DNA of 64,000 nucleotides, taken from NCBI GenBank assembly GCA_021324015.1, contig JAJPJX010000059.1:22914-86913 (forward strand). Direction: 5' to 3'. Of the stretch, positions 52,755 to 59,794 are shown one piece after another. Position 1 is the stretch's first letter; the number at the start of each line of letters is the position of its first letter. This stretch comes from Solibacteraceae bacterium (lineage in GTDB: Bacteria; Acidobacteriota; Terriglobia; Bryobacterales; Bryobacteraceae). The notes beneath the pieces are model-generated. The model worked only from the letters and a program-made list of their open reading frames with translations, was not told the origin of the DNA and did not search any database. The translations under genes were made by a program, and so were the position numbers.

Positions 52755-52834
52755 ATCGTGAAATCGGCAAATCGTGAAATCGTGGTCCTAAAATCGTTTG
52801 CGGCGTTGATACAAACCTGTTAGAATCTGACAGG
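52755..52834 (+). promoter_or_regulatory. direct repeats and inverted repeat before PEP-CTERM gene
   Basis: ATCGTGAAATCG occurs twice (52755-52766 and 52771-52782). Further downstream, CCTGT and ACAGG arms (52816-52834) bracket a TAGAAT hexamer, so an operator could overlap the promoter. The 172 bases between the DUF1501 stop and the next ATG hold no gene. Confidence 0.45.
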
Positions 52835-52859
52835 TCTGTGCGGGAAAGGAACTAATGCG

Positions 52860-53780
52860 ATGAAGCTGGGATTTGTGTTTGTAGCGGTTGCCTGTTCCTC
52901 ACCTCTTTCTGCCGATTTGATGAACCCTTTTACGAGCAGTTCCGCCTATGCCGCTGACTGCACTAATTTGCCATGTACCACGCTTGCCAGCCAAGTACTC
53001 CCCGGCGATGCGGCCACAGTTAGCGGCACCTCTGCAGCAGGCAGCGGGGCGTATTCTTTCGGTGCTTCGGCAAGCGCATCGTTTGGTGTACTCAAGGTGG
53101 CAAGCTCTTCCGCGTTGAGCACCCCGATTTCCCCAGTGAGCTTCGTTTCCTCCGGAGATGCTCTGTTTGTTGACATCGTGACGATTGATTCCGGGCCGCA
53201 GACGGGCGAACCAGGATTGTTGGCGCTAGCTTACACTCTTGATGGCGTCATCGCCCAATCCGGATCGATCAGTTCAGCAGCGGTCATCACGGCCATCGTA
53301 GGTGCCCCGCCATTCGGTTCACTGATTGGCGGACCCAATTTCCAACAAGCGATGTACACCACACCCATTTCGGGAAAATTCGAATTCCCTCAATTATTCA
53401 GTTTCACGTACGGGACACCGTTCAATCTTTACCTTGAGATGAACGCCGGCACCGGGACAGAGGATTTTGTTAGTAGTGGTGGAGTCATCTCTGGAATTGG
53501 CCGCTCCACAACGGTCGCGGGTTCCGGAAACGTCGATTTTAGTAACACGGCCACGCTTTCCGGCCTACATACCTTCGATGCCCAAGGGAATCCAGTCCTT
53601 AATCCGGTCTTTACCTCGGTATCCGGCACCCGCTACACGGCAAACGGAGTCGTGGCGGAGCCATCGTCCTTGATCCTTATCGTGCCTGGCGTCTTGTGCC
53701 TTCTTGCGCTCAGACGCAAACGAGTCTACCCTGTGGCGAGCGGCAGGAAAAGCCTCAAGCTTGAAGGCTTTTCTCGTTAG
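52860..53780 (+). CDS. PEP-CTERM-like exported protein
   Basis: A 306-residue secreted protein rich in Ser, Thr, Gly and Ala, with a signal peptide. The end VAEPSSLILIVPGVLCLLALRRKRV is a PEP-CTERM sorting signal (EPSS, hydrophobic helix, basic tail) cleaved by exosortase, so it is probably anchored or exported with extracellular polysaccharide. No exosortase gene is in the window. The frame continues 17 residues beyond the usual RRKR tail through a hairpin at 53747-53773, so its stop may have drifted. It is visibly less GC-rich than neighbours, suggesting later acquisition. Confidence 0.85.
   Translation: MKLGFVFVAVACSSPLSADLMNPFTSSSAYAADCTNLPCTTLASQVLPGDAATVSGTSAAGSGAYSFGASASASFGVLKVASSSALSTPISPVSFVSSGDALFVDIVTIDSGPQTGEPGLLALAYTLDGVIAQSGSISSAAVITAIVGAPPFGSLIGGPNFQQAMYTTPISGKFEFPQLFSFTYGTPFNLYLEMNAGTGTEDFVSSGGVISGIGRSTTVAGSGNVDFSNTATLSGLHTFDAQGNPVLNPVFTSVSGTRYTANGVVAEPSSLILIVPGVLCLLALRRKRVYPVASGRKSLKLEGFSR
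53747..53773 (+). terminator. hairpin overlapping the 3' end of the PEP-CTERM gene
   Basis: GAAAAGCCTCAAGC pairs with GCTTGAAGGCTTTTC, a nearly perfect 14-bp stem with one bulged T. It is followed by TCGTTAGTTAAATTT. The position inside the final codons suggests a terminator that the frame now reads through. Confidence 0.6.
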
Positions 53781-53791
53781 TTAAATTTAGC

Positions 53792-53887
53792 GGCGGCAAC
53801 ATCGAGCACGGCGAGACCGGCGACTTCAGTTGCAACCTGGTCCGCGATCCGGTGGCCGCAAGAGTGGTGTGCGAGATCCTGGCGTGA
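53792..53887 (+). pseudogene. decayed DUF1501 3'-end remnant, copy R1
   Basis: Thirty-two codons read GGNIEHGETGDFSCNLVRD, then PVAARVVCEILA and a stop. This matches the C-terminal part of DUF1501 proteins (compare [16 protein letters not shown] and GRVVREILT in the gene at 51255) with about 36 codons deleted in the middle. Homology continues about 35 bases past the stop (CGCGCTTTGGGC, CATTCCG), as after the intact gene. It lies between the PEP-CTERM gene and the convergent ABC permease. Confidence 0.78.
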
Positions 53888-53955
53888 GGCGCCCCGCGCT
53901 TTGGGCGCATTCCGAGGCGCTGGGGCGCGGCTTGACGCAGGTTCGGAAGGGCGGG

Positions 53956-56562
53956 CTATGAATCTCGCAGCGTAACTGTCGGATCGAGAGAAGCGGCCCG
54001 CCGCGCGGGAATCCATGCGGCTACCATAGCCGCGGCCGCGATGGCGAAAACGACAGCCATATAGGTTCGAATGTCGGTCGCACTGATGTCATATAGCAGT
54101 GTCTTCAAATACCGGCCGGCCACAAGCGACATCGCCACTCCAAGTGCGGTCCCAATCGCCACCAGAGCCACGCCCTCCTTCAGGACCAGGCCCTGCACGC
54201 TCATGGGGCCGGCGCCCAAGGCCATGCGAATCCCGATTTCTGGCGCCCGCTGCGCCACAGCGAATGCCAGAACCCCGTACACGCCGACAACGGCCATCAG
54301 GAATGCCATCACCGCGAAGCTTCCGAGCAGCATGCCGTTGAAGCGGGAACCAGCCGACATGCGCTCGATTGCCTGGTCCAGGCTCTCGAAGTTCGCAAGG
54401 AGTCCCGGATCCGTCGCCTGCAGACTGGCACGAACGGCGCCGGTAAACAAGGGTTCGGCGCCTACGTATCGCACCACAAATGCCAGGTTCGATCCTGGGG
54501 ACAAGGCTATGTCATTGAGAAACATCTGCGGCGCGGGTGGCTGGTTCAAACCCTGGTTTTTCGAATCCGCCATCACACCGATAATGGTTTTCCACCCACC
54601 ATTCTGGTGGCCGTCTACCTGATGCCCAATCGGGTCTTCGCCCGGGAAATAGCGGCGGGCCAGCGCTTCATTTACGATCGCCAGTGTTTGAGGATGGTCG
54701 TAGTCAGCGTCCGCGAACGCGCGTCCGCGTACCAAGCGCATGCCCGAGGCTTGAAAATACTCCGGCCCTACGGCGCACCCGGCTACGGTATCGCCGCGGT
54801 CCCAAGGTTTCGGCAATGGCCGGTCGCTCCGCGTGAACGTCGTGCCCATTGGCCCGCCGGTTAATGGCGTGCATTCGGTCCAAGAGACAGCCATCGTTCC
54901 CGGTATCCTCCGGATACTCGCCAGCATCTCCTCGGTCAGGGCTTTGCGATTGGCGTTGGCCCGGTTGGTGTTCCGTAGCGGAATCGACACGCTCATGACA
55001 TGCTCCGGCGCGAAACCCAAGTGATCATGTTGCATCCGCCACAATGTTTGCAGCAGCAGCACCGCGCCCCAAAGCAGCACGACCGAGAGGGCCACCTCGG
55101 CGGCTACGAGCGCGCGCCGCGAGGCGCGGTATCCGCCGCTCATGCCCGGACGGCCGGCGTGCTGCAGTACGGTTTGCACATCGACCCGTCCCGCGCGCCA
55201 GGCCGGCAGCAGGCCGAACAGGAGCATGGTGAGCAACGATACTCCAATGGCAATCACGAAAACGCGCCCGTCCGTTCTCACCTCGTTCAGCCGAGGCAGG
55301 GAGCCCGCGGCAAAGTAGACGACCGTTCGCAGGCCTAACGCCGTTAACGCCATACCAGCGGCAGATCCCGCCGCACAATACAGCGCCGTCTCGGTCACAA
55401 GCTGACGCACGATCCGGCTTCTTCGCGCGCCAATAGCGGCGCGCACGGCCAACTCTCGCGACCGCGCGCTCCAGCGCGCCAGCAGAAGGTTCGCCACGTT
55501 GGCGCACGCAATCATCAGCAGGCACCCCACTGCGCCGGCCAGCACCAGGAGCAGCGTTCGAACATTGCCCGCCATGCGCTGCTGCAGCGGTTCGATCATT
55601 ACTGAAGCGTCGTCGCGAAAGATCTCGGGCGCGTCGGCTCTGCTCGCCGCAAACAACAGCTTGAGGTTCGCGAACGCTTGCGCCTGGGTCACACCCGGCC
55701 GCAATCTGCCGATGACGGTCCAGGTCGCCAGACCGCGGTCGTGATGGCTTATCGCCGGCGTGATTGGCAGCGGCGTCAAAATATCCGCCGGCACCTCCAG
55801 CGGCATGACAAAGGAGTGCGGCAGTACCCCAATCACCTGGTATGTCACGCCATCCAGCGCAATGTTCCGCCCTACGATGTCGGCCCGGGAGTGAAAGTGG
55901 GTCCGCCAGAGCGCGTCGGTTAGCAGTGCGGCCTTATGCCCGTTTGGCAGTTCTTCGTTTTGCTCGAAGTTCCGGCCCATCGCCGGTGGAACCCCGAGTG
56001 CGGCGATGAAATTATAAGAAACCCGTGTGACGTGGACCTCCACCGGGTCCTTGTCGCCCAGAATCGCAGGATCTCCGCCGTGGAACTGCATGGCGGCGAG
56101 TTCGACGAAGGCCGAGTGGTCCTTCCGCCATGCCACGTAATCGGGTGAAAGCACCATCTCCAGGCGGAAGATCCGCATGGCCACGAACATCAATTCGCCG
56201 GGCACCGGGTATGGCAGCGGGCGAAGGTACACCGTGTCGGCCACGCTGAAGACGAGGGTTGAGGCGCCGATCCCCAGGGCCAGGGACAGGACCACGGCCG
56301 CGCCGAAGACGGGAGCCCGGCGTCCGGAACGGAAGGCATACTCGAGATCCTGGCGAACCCCGTTCAGCCATCGAAGGCCCCACGAGTCGCGTGTCTGCTC
56401 AGCCACCAGCGCCCGGCTACCAAACGTCTGCCTCACCCGACTCGCCGCTTCCTCCTTGCTCAGCCCCTCAGCCTCGAGCCGCGTGGCTTCGATGTCGATA
56501 TGGGCTTGCAGTTCCTCGTCCAGTTCCGTCTCCCGTTTGCGCCCGCCGAAAATGGGCCACAT
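53956..56562 (-). CDS. ADOP-type ABC transporter permease
   Basis: An 868-residue inner-membrane protein. The N-terminal cytoplasmic domain (ELDEELQAHIDIEATRLEAEG, SKEEAASRVRQTFG) is that of the acidobacterial-duplicated-orphan-permease family. Then follows a duplicated MacB-like unit: TM helix VVLSLALGIGASTLVFSVADTV, a periplasmic MacB domain, three helices (NVANLLLARWSARSRELAVRAA), a second periplasmic domain and three more helices (LGAGPMSVQGLVLKEGVAL). It carries no ATPase domain. The substrate is unknown. It follows the PadR gene after 4 bases (GAGAGG ribosome site), forming the typical two-gene cassette. Confidence 0.93.
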   Translation of the reverse strand: MWPIFGGRKRETELDEELQAHIDIEATRLEAEGLSKEEAASRVRQTFGSRALVAEQTRDSWGLRWLNGVRQDLEYAFRSGRRAPVFGAAVVLSLALGIGASTLVFSVADTVYLRPLPYPVPGELMFVAMRIFRLEMVLSPDYVAWRKDHSAFVELAAMQFHGGDPAILGDKDPVEVHVTRVSYNFIAALGVPPAMGRNFEQNEELPNGHKAALLTDALWRTHFHSRADIVGRNIALDGVTYQVIGVLPHSFVMPLEVPADILTPLPITPAISHHDRGLATWTVIGRLRPGVTQAQAFANLKLLFAASRADAPEIFRDDASVMIEPLQQRMAGNVRTLLLVLAGAVGCLLMIACANVANLLLARWSARSRELAVRAAIGARRSRIVRQLVTETALYCAAGSAAGMALTALGLRTVVYFAAGSLPRLNEVRTDGRVFVIAIGVSLLTMLLFGLLPAWRAGRVDVQTVLQHAGRPGMSGGYRASRRALVAAEVALSVVLLWGAVLLLQTLWRMQHDHLGFAPEHVMSVSIPLRNTNRANANRKALTEEMLASIRRIPGTMAVSWTECTPLTGGPMGTTFTRSDRPLPKPWDRGDTVAGCAVGPEYFQASGMRLVRGRAFADADYDHPQTLAIVNEALARRYFPGEDPIGHQVDGHQNGGWKTIIGVMADSKNQGLNQPPAPQMFLNDIALSPGSNLAFVVRYVGAEPLFTGAVRASLQATDPGLLANFESLDQAIERMSAGSRFNGMLLGSFAVMAFLMAVVGVYGVLAFAVAQRAPEIGIRMALGAGPMSVQGLVLKEGVALVAIGTALGVAMSLVAGRYLKTLLYDISATDIRTYMAVVFAIAAAAMVAAWIPARRAASLDPTVTLRDS

Positions 56563-56566
56563 CCTC

Positions 56567-56899
56567 TCACCCCCGGACCGGTTTCATGGTCTGGGCCACG
56601 GCATGCACCAATGCTCTCCATTTCGCCTGCTCCTCCAGAAGTTGCTTCTTACCTGTCGGAGTGAGGCGGTAATAACGGGCGCGGCGGTTGGCCTCCGAGA
56701 CCTTCCACTGCGCGGCCAGCCAACCGCGCCGTTCCAAGCGGTGAAGCGCCGGATATAGCGTCCCGTGCTCCACCTGGAAGGCATCCTGTGAGCTGGCGCG
56801 GATCGCCTGCCCGATCCCGTGCCCATGCTGCGGTCCCCACTTCAGCGTCTGGAGAATCATCAGATCCAGCGTCCCGTGCGACAATTCCATGCGAGTCAT
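56567..56899 (-). CDS. PadR-family transcriptional regulator
   Basis: A 110-residue repressor. The winged helix runs LSHGTLDLMILQTLKWGPQHGHGI, HGTLYPALHRLERRGWL, and RARYYRLTPTGKKQL, followed by a short dimerisation helix, matching PadR subfamily 2. ATG 56899 directly abuts a 17-bp palindrome (56900-56916), a likely autoregulatory site. It is cotranscribed with the ADOP permease gene, the standard arrangement in acidobacteria. The inducing signal is unknown. Confidence 0.93.
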   Translation of the reverse strand: MTRMELSHGTLDLMILQTLKWGPQHGHGIGQAIRASSQDAFQVEHGTLYPALHRLERRGWLAAQWKVSEANRRARYYRLTPTGKKQLLEEQAKWRALVHAVAQTMKPVRG

Positions 56900-56916
56900 T
56901 GGTAGACACTCTACCA
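56900..56916 (-). promoter_or_regulatory. candidate PadR operator palindrome
   Basis: TGGTAGACACTCTACCA is a 7-3-7 perfect inverted repeat touching the padR start codon. On the transcribed strand it contains TAGAGT, a plausible minus-10 hexamer, so binding would block the promoter and leave a very short leader. Confidence 0.65.
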
Positions 56917-56967
56917 TAGGAAATCTGCCAATGCCGCCCTCGCCACGGCGTTGGCCGGCGGCCGTAG

Positions 56968-57030
56968 CCGGAATTCCACCTGGTCCGCGACCTGTTCGGC
57001 GGAAGAGTGGTGCGCGAGGTTCTGGCATAG
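56968..57030 (+). pseudogene. decayed DUF1501 3'-end remnant, copy R2
   Basis: Twenty codons read EFHLVRDLFGGRVVREVLA then stop. Aligned without gaps to R1 from ACCTGGTCCGCGA to the stop, it shows the same internal deletion, so R1 and R2 descend from one damaged copy. It lies upstream of padR and in the same orientation as R1. Confidence 0.75.
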
Positions 57031-57044
57031 CGTTCGCGAGATCG

Positions 57045-57128
57045 ACCGCTCCCTGGCGGTCGCGGCTCGGTAAGCTGAGTGCTTCGTGTTTGCAATATGT
57101 TTCTGAGCCGCGACGGTGACGGAGCGGT
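57045..57128. repeat. full-length dispersed element with two inverted arms (copies 6 and 7)
   Basis: Left arm ACCGCTCCCTGGC plus GGTCGCGGCTCGGT (57045-57071) and right arm GAGCCGCGACG plus GTGACGGAGCGGT (57103-57128) are near-complementary and enclose AAGCTGAGTGCTTCGTG and TTTGCAATATG. The whole could fold into a long hairpin. Other copies in the window are half-elements. Confidence 0.78.
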
Positions 57129-57168
57129 TCCGGACCGCCTCTTCCGGCCCGAGATCGAGGAGACGCGC

Positions 57169-57975
57169 CTACGTTCCTGGCAGCATTTCCCGCGCGCCGG
57201 CGCTCAGGAACAGAAAATCGCAGCCCACAGTCATGAAGTTCGCGCCCTTGGCGAACCAGTGCCGGGCTTCTTCGAGCGACCCGGCGGTCATGCCGAAGGG
57301 GATGCCCGCCGCCATAGCTTCTTGCCGGACCTGGTCACACAGCTCGAGGACTTCCGGCGTGCGGGCGAACGAAGTCCACTGCCCGGCGCCCGCGGCGCCG
57401 CTGCCGGATGGCCGCGCCAGGGACTCTCCGGGCTTGAGCAGGGAAAATGCCAGGTCGTTCGGGCCCATGAACACCGCATCGACCCCCGGCACGGCCAAAA
57501 TCTTCCCGGCTTCCCGCGCGCCCTGGGCACTCTCGATCTGCACGATCAGGGTGGCCTGCTGGTCGGCTTCGGCCATGTATTCGCGCGCCCGGAAACTATA
57601 GTGCGACGCGCGATAGGGGCCGAAACTGCGGCGGCCCAGCGGCGGGAACTTGGCCGCTTCGACCGCACGGCGGGCATCCTCGGCCGAGTTCACCATGGGC
57701 ACCAGCACCGCCGCCACGCCCTGGTCGAACAACCAGTTGATGATGTGGTACTCGTTGGCCGGAGCGCGCACCACGGCCGCCGGCCGCTCTTGGCGAAACG
57801 CTCCCAGCACCGCCGGGAAGTCCGCCTGCGTCAGTTCGCAGTGTTGCAGGTCCAAAATCAGAAAGTCGAAGCCGAGCTGCGCCATCACTTCCGTGCTGGC
57901 AAAACTGGCGAAGGTACACCAGCTCCCCAGCCATCCGGAACTCTCCCGTAATCTCTGCGCGAAACTGTGTGACAT
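57169..57975 (-). CDS. HpcH/HpaI-family aldolase
   Basis: A 268-residue cytosolic class II pyruvate aldolase. The family landmarks are FDFLILDLQHCELT with the catalytic histidine H45, VVRAPANEYHIINWLFDQGV with R70, IVQIESAQGAREAG (metal-binding glutamate), AVFMGPNDLAFSL (aspartate) and FMTVGCDFLFLSAG near the end. It would cleave or form 2-keto-3-deoxy sugar acids or 4-hydroxy-2-oxo acids. AGGAG lies 5 nt before the ATG. The function fits the sugar-acid theme (mannonate dehydratase and enolase-superfamily enzyme elsewhere in the window). Confidence 0.92.
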   Translation of the reverse strand: MSHSFAQRLRESSGWLGSWCTFASFASTEVMAQLGFDFLILDLQHCELTQADFPAVLGAFRQERPAAVVRAPANEYHIINWLFDQGVAAVLVPMVNSAEDARRAVEAAKFPPLGRRSFGPYRASHYSFRAREYMAEADQQATLIVQIESAQGAREAGKILAVPGVDAVFMGPNDLAFSLLKPGESLARPSGSGAAGAGQWTSFARTPEVLELCDQVRQEAMAAGIPFGMTAGSLEEARHWFAKGANFMTVGCDFLFLSAGAREMLPGT

Positions 57976-58010
57976 GTGTTCTCCTGGGGCTGATCAGCCG
58001 TGGCAGATCA

Positions 58011-58037
58011 ACCGCTCCCTGACGGTCGCGGCTCGGT
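58011..58037 (-). repeat. dispersed GC-rich repeat, copy 8
   Basis: Reverse-orientation arm ACCGCTCCCTGAC plus GGTCGCGGCTCGGT between the aldolase and the PIG-L deacetylase genes. Confidence 0.82.
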
Positions 58038-58039
58038 AG

Positions 58040-58789
58040 CTATCCGGGCAGCCGGTCCGGAGGATATACGCGGTCGAGATGCACGAAAGATTCCGCCGCG
58101 GCCACGCCGGATTCGCGACCCCGGAAATTCTCCATGATCTCATGATGCTTGCGGTAGATGCCTTCGGGATCCTGGCTGGCGTGCGCGTACAGAGCGGCTT
58201 TTTTCTTGGCCCGCGTGGCGGTGATATCCACGTAGTGCGTGGGGTGGAAACCCATGGTCTGGCTGCCCAGGTTCACCTCGAAATAATACAGCGAGAAGCG
58301 CTGCGGGTACGCGACGAAGGTGCGATACACGAGCAGGCTGGCGACCTGATGATCCATGTGCGAATCCACCGGCCAGTGCGTCAGCACCACATCCGGCTGC
58401 TGGGCGAGCAGCAGCTCGCCGAAGACCTCCACGCGACGGCGGTTGAATTCCGTGGCTCCGTCGATTTGCCCGGCGAACACGGGCCGGGCGCCCAGAATCC
58501 GGCAGGCTTTCTCGGCTTCGGCGCTGCGGATGGCGGCGGATTCGGCGGCCGATTTGCCGGGAATACCGGCCTCCCCGCGGGTCAGGTAGATGATAGTGAC
58601 CGAGTGTCCCTGTTCCGCGTATCGCGCCAGGGTGCCTCCGCAGCCGGATTCCGGATCGTCCGGATGCCCGCCCACGCAAACGACGCGCAGCCGAGGCCCG
58701 CCGGCGCGCTGCGCTCCCGGGGCTTGCGCGGCCAGCGCCGTCCCGGCCAAAAAGGACCGCCGCGACGGACCTGCGAATTTGCCGTTCAT
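58040..58789 (-). CDS. PIG-L/LmbE-family deacetylase, Tat signal
   Basis: A 249-residue zinc-dependent N-deacetylase. A twin-arginine leader (SRRSFLAGTALAAQ) is followed by VVCVGGHPDDPESGCGGT, with H42, D44 and D45 as zinc ligand and base. The second motif is DSHMDHQ with the third ligand. Typical substrates are GlcNAc-bearing lipids or mycothiol/bacillithiol precursors. With the leader this one acts outside the cytoplasm, perhaps on glycan aminosugars. ATG 58789 has GGGGGAA just upstream. Only 49 bases separate its start from the divergent recombinase start. Confidence 0.9.
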   Translation of the reverse strand: MNGKFAGPSRRSFLAGTALAAQAPGAQRAGGPRLRVVCVGGHPDDPESGCGGTLARYAEQGHSVTIIYLTRGEAGIPGKSAAESAAIRSAEAEKACRILGARPVFAGQIDGATEFNRRRVEVFGELLLAQQPDVVLTHWPVDSHMDHQVASLLVYRTFVAYPQRFSLYYFEVNLGSQTMGFHPTHYVDITATRAKKKAALYAHASQDPEGIYRKHHEIMENFRGRESGVAAAESFVHLDRVYPPDRLPG

Positions 58790-58838
58790 GATTCCCCCTT
58801 CGAACATTCTATGGAACCGGAGATAATAGACGGTTGCC

Positions 58839-59786
58839 ATGCCGGACCTGCCGACGCTGCCCGCCACGCTCGACACCATGGAGCAAGCCAAAGACTATCT
58901 CCGGCAGTCCAAGGCCGCCAACACGCGGCGCGCCTACCGCGCCGACTGGGGTCATTTCTCGGCGTGGTGTGAAGCGCGCAGCCGGGTGGCGCTGCCCGCG
59001 GCGCCGGAAACCCTGGTTTGTTACCTCACGGAACTGGCGGCCACCCACAAGGTTTCCTCGCTGAGCCGGCGGGTGTGCGCCATCTCGCAGGCGCACCAGG
59101 CAGCCGGGTGCGAGCCGCCGACGCGGGTCCCGGCGGTGCGCGCTCTAATGGCGGGCATTCGCCGCGCGAAAGGCACCGCCGCGGCGGCGAAACGTCCCGT
59201 GCTGACGGCCGATTTGAAGCGCATGATCGAGACTCTGCCCGACACGCTGCGGGGCACGCGGGACCGGGCACTGCTGCTGGTGGGGTTCGCCGGGGCCTTC
59301 CGGCGGTCGGAACTTGTGGCGCTCGACTGGCAGGACGTGATCTTCGGCGCCGAGGGACTCACCCTCACGCTACGGCGGTCCAAGACCGATCCGGAGGGGC
59401 AGGGAAGGAAGATCGGTGTTCCCCTGGGCAGCCGCAAAGAACACTGCCCGGCGAGAGCGCTCGAAGCCTGGCGCGATTTGGCGGGAGGGGACGCAGGCCC
59501 GGTATTTTGTCCGATCCGGCGCGACGGCAGCGTGGTCCGAAGACGGCTTTCCGACCGAGCCGTGGCGCGCGTGGTGAAGCGGACCGCCATGGCCGCGGGC
59601 TATGATCCGGCACTCTATGCAGGCCACAGCCTGCGGGCCGGACTGGCAACCGCCGCCGCCATGGGCGGCGCCTCCGAACGCTCCATCATGAACCAGACCG
59701 GCCACCGCAGCCTCGCCACGTTGCGCCGCTACATCCGCGAAGGTTCGCTGTTTTTGGAGAATGCTGCCGCCAAAACCGGGTTGTAG
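58839..59786 (+). CDS. tyrosine recombinase/integrase, solitary
   Basis: A 315-residue site-specific recombinase. A SAM-like N-terminal domain (AANTRRAYRADWGHFSAWC) is followed by the catalytic domain with arginine at 155/156 (GAFRRSEL), K182 (RRSKTDPEGQG), H263-x-x-R266 (HSLRAG), H289 (TGHRS) and the nucleophile Y298 (RRYIREG), so the R-K-H-R-H-Y set is complete. No excisionase, phage or plasmid gene is beside it, and I see no attachment-site duplication. GATAAT precedes the ATG by 11 nt. Confidence 0.92.
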   Translation: MPDLPTLPATLDTMEQAKDYLRQSKAANTRRAYRADWGHFSAWCEARSRVALPAAPETLVCYLTELAATHKVSSLSRRVCAISQAHQAAGCEPPTRVPAVRALMAGIRRAKGTAAAAKRPVLTADLKRMIETLPDTLRGTRDRALLLVGFAGAFRRSELVALDWQDVIFGAEGLTLTLRRSKTDPEGQGRKIGVPLGSRKEHCPARALEAWRDLAGGDAGPVFCPIRRDGSVVRRRLSDRAVARVVKRTAMAAGYDPALYAGHSLRAGLATAAAMGGASERSIMNQTGHRSLATLRRYIREGSLFLENAAAKTGL

Positions 59787-59794
59787 GCAGACGG

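Noticed and set aside
53792..53887. Treating DUF1501 remnant R1 as a real short peptide gene
   Set aside because: No start codon or ribosome site, and the sequence is explained by decay of a DUF1501 tail.
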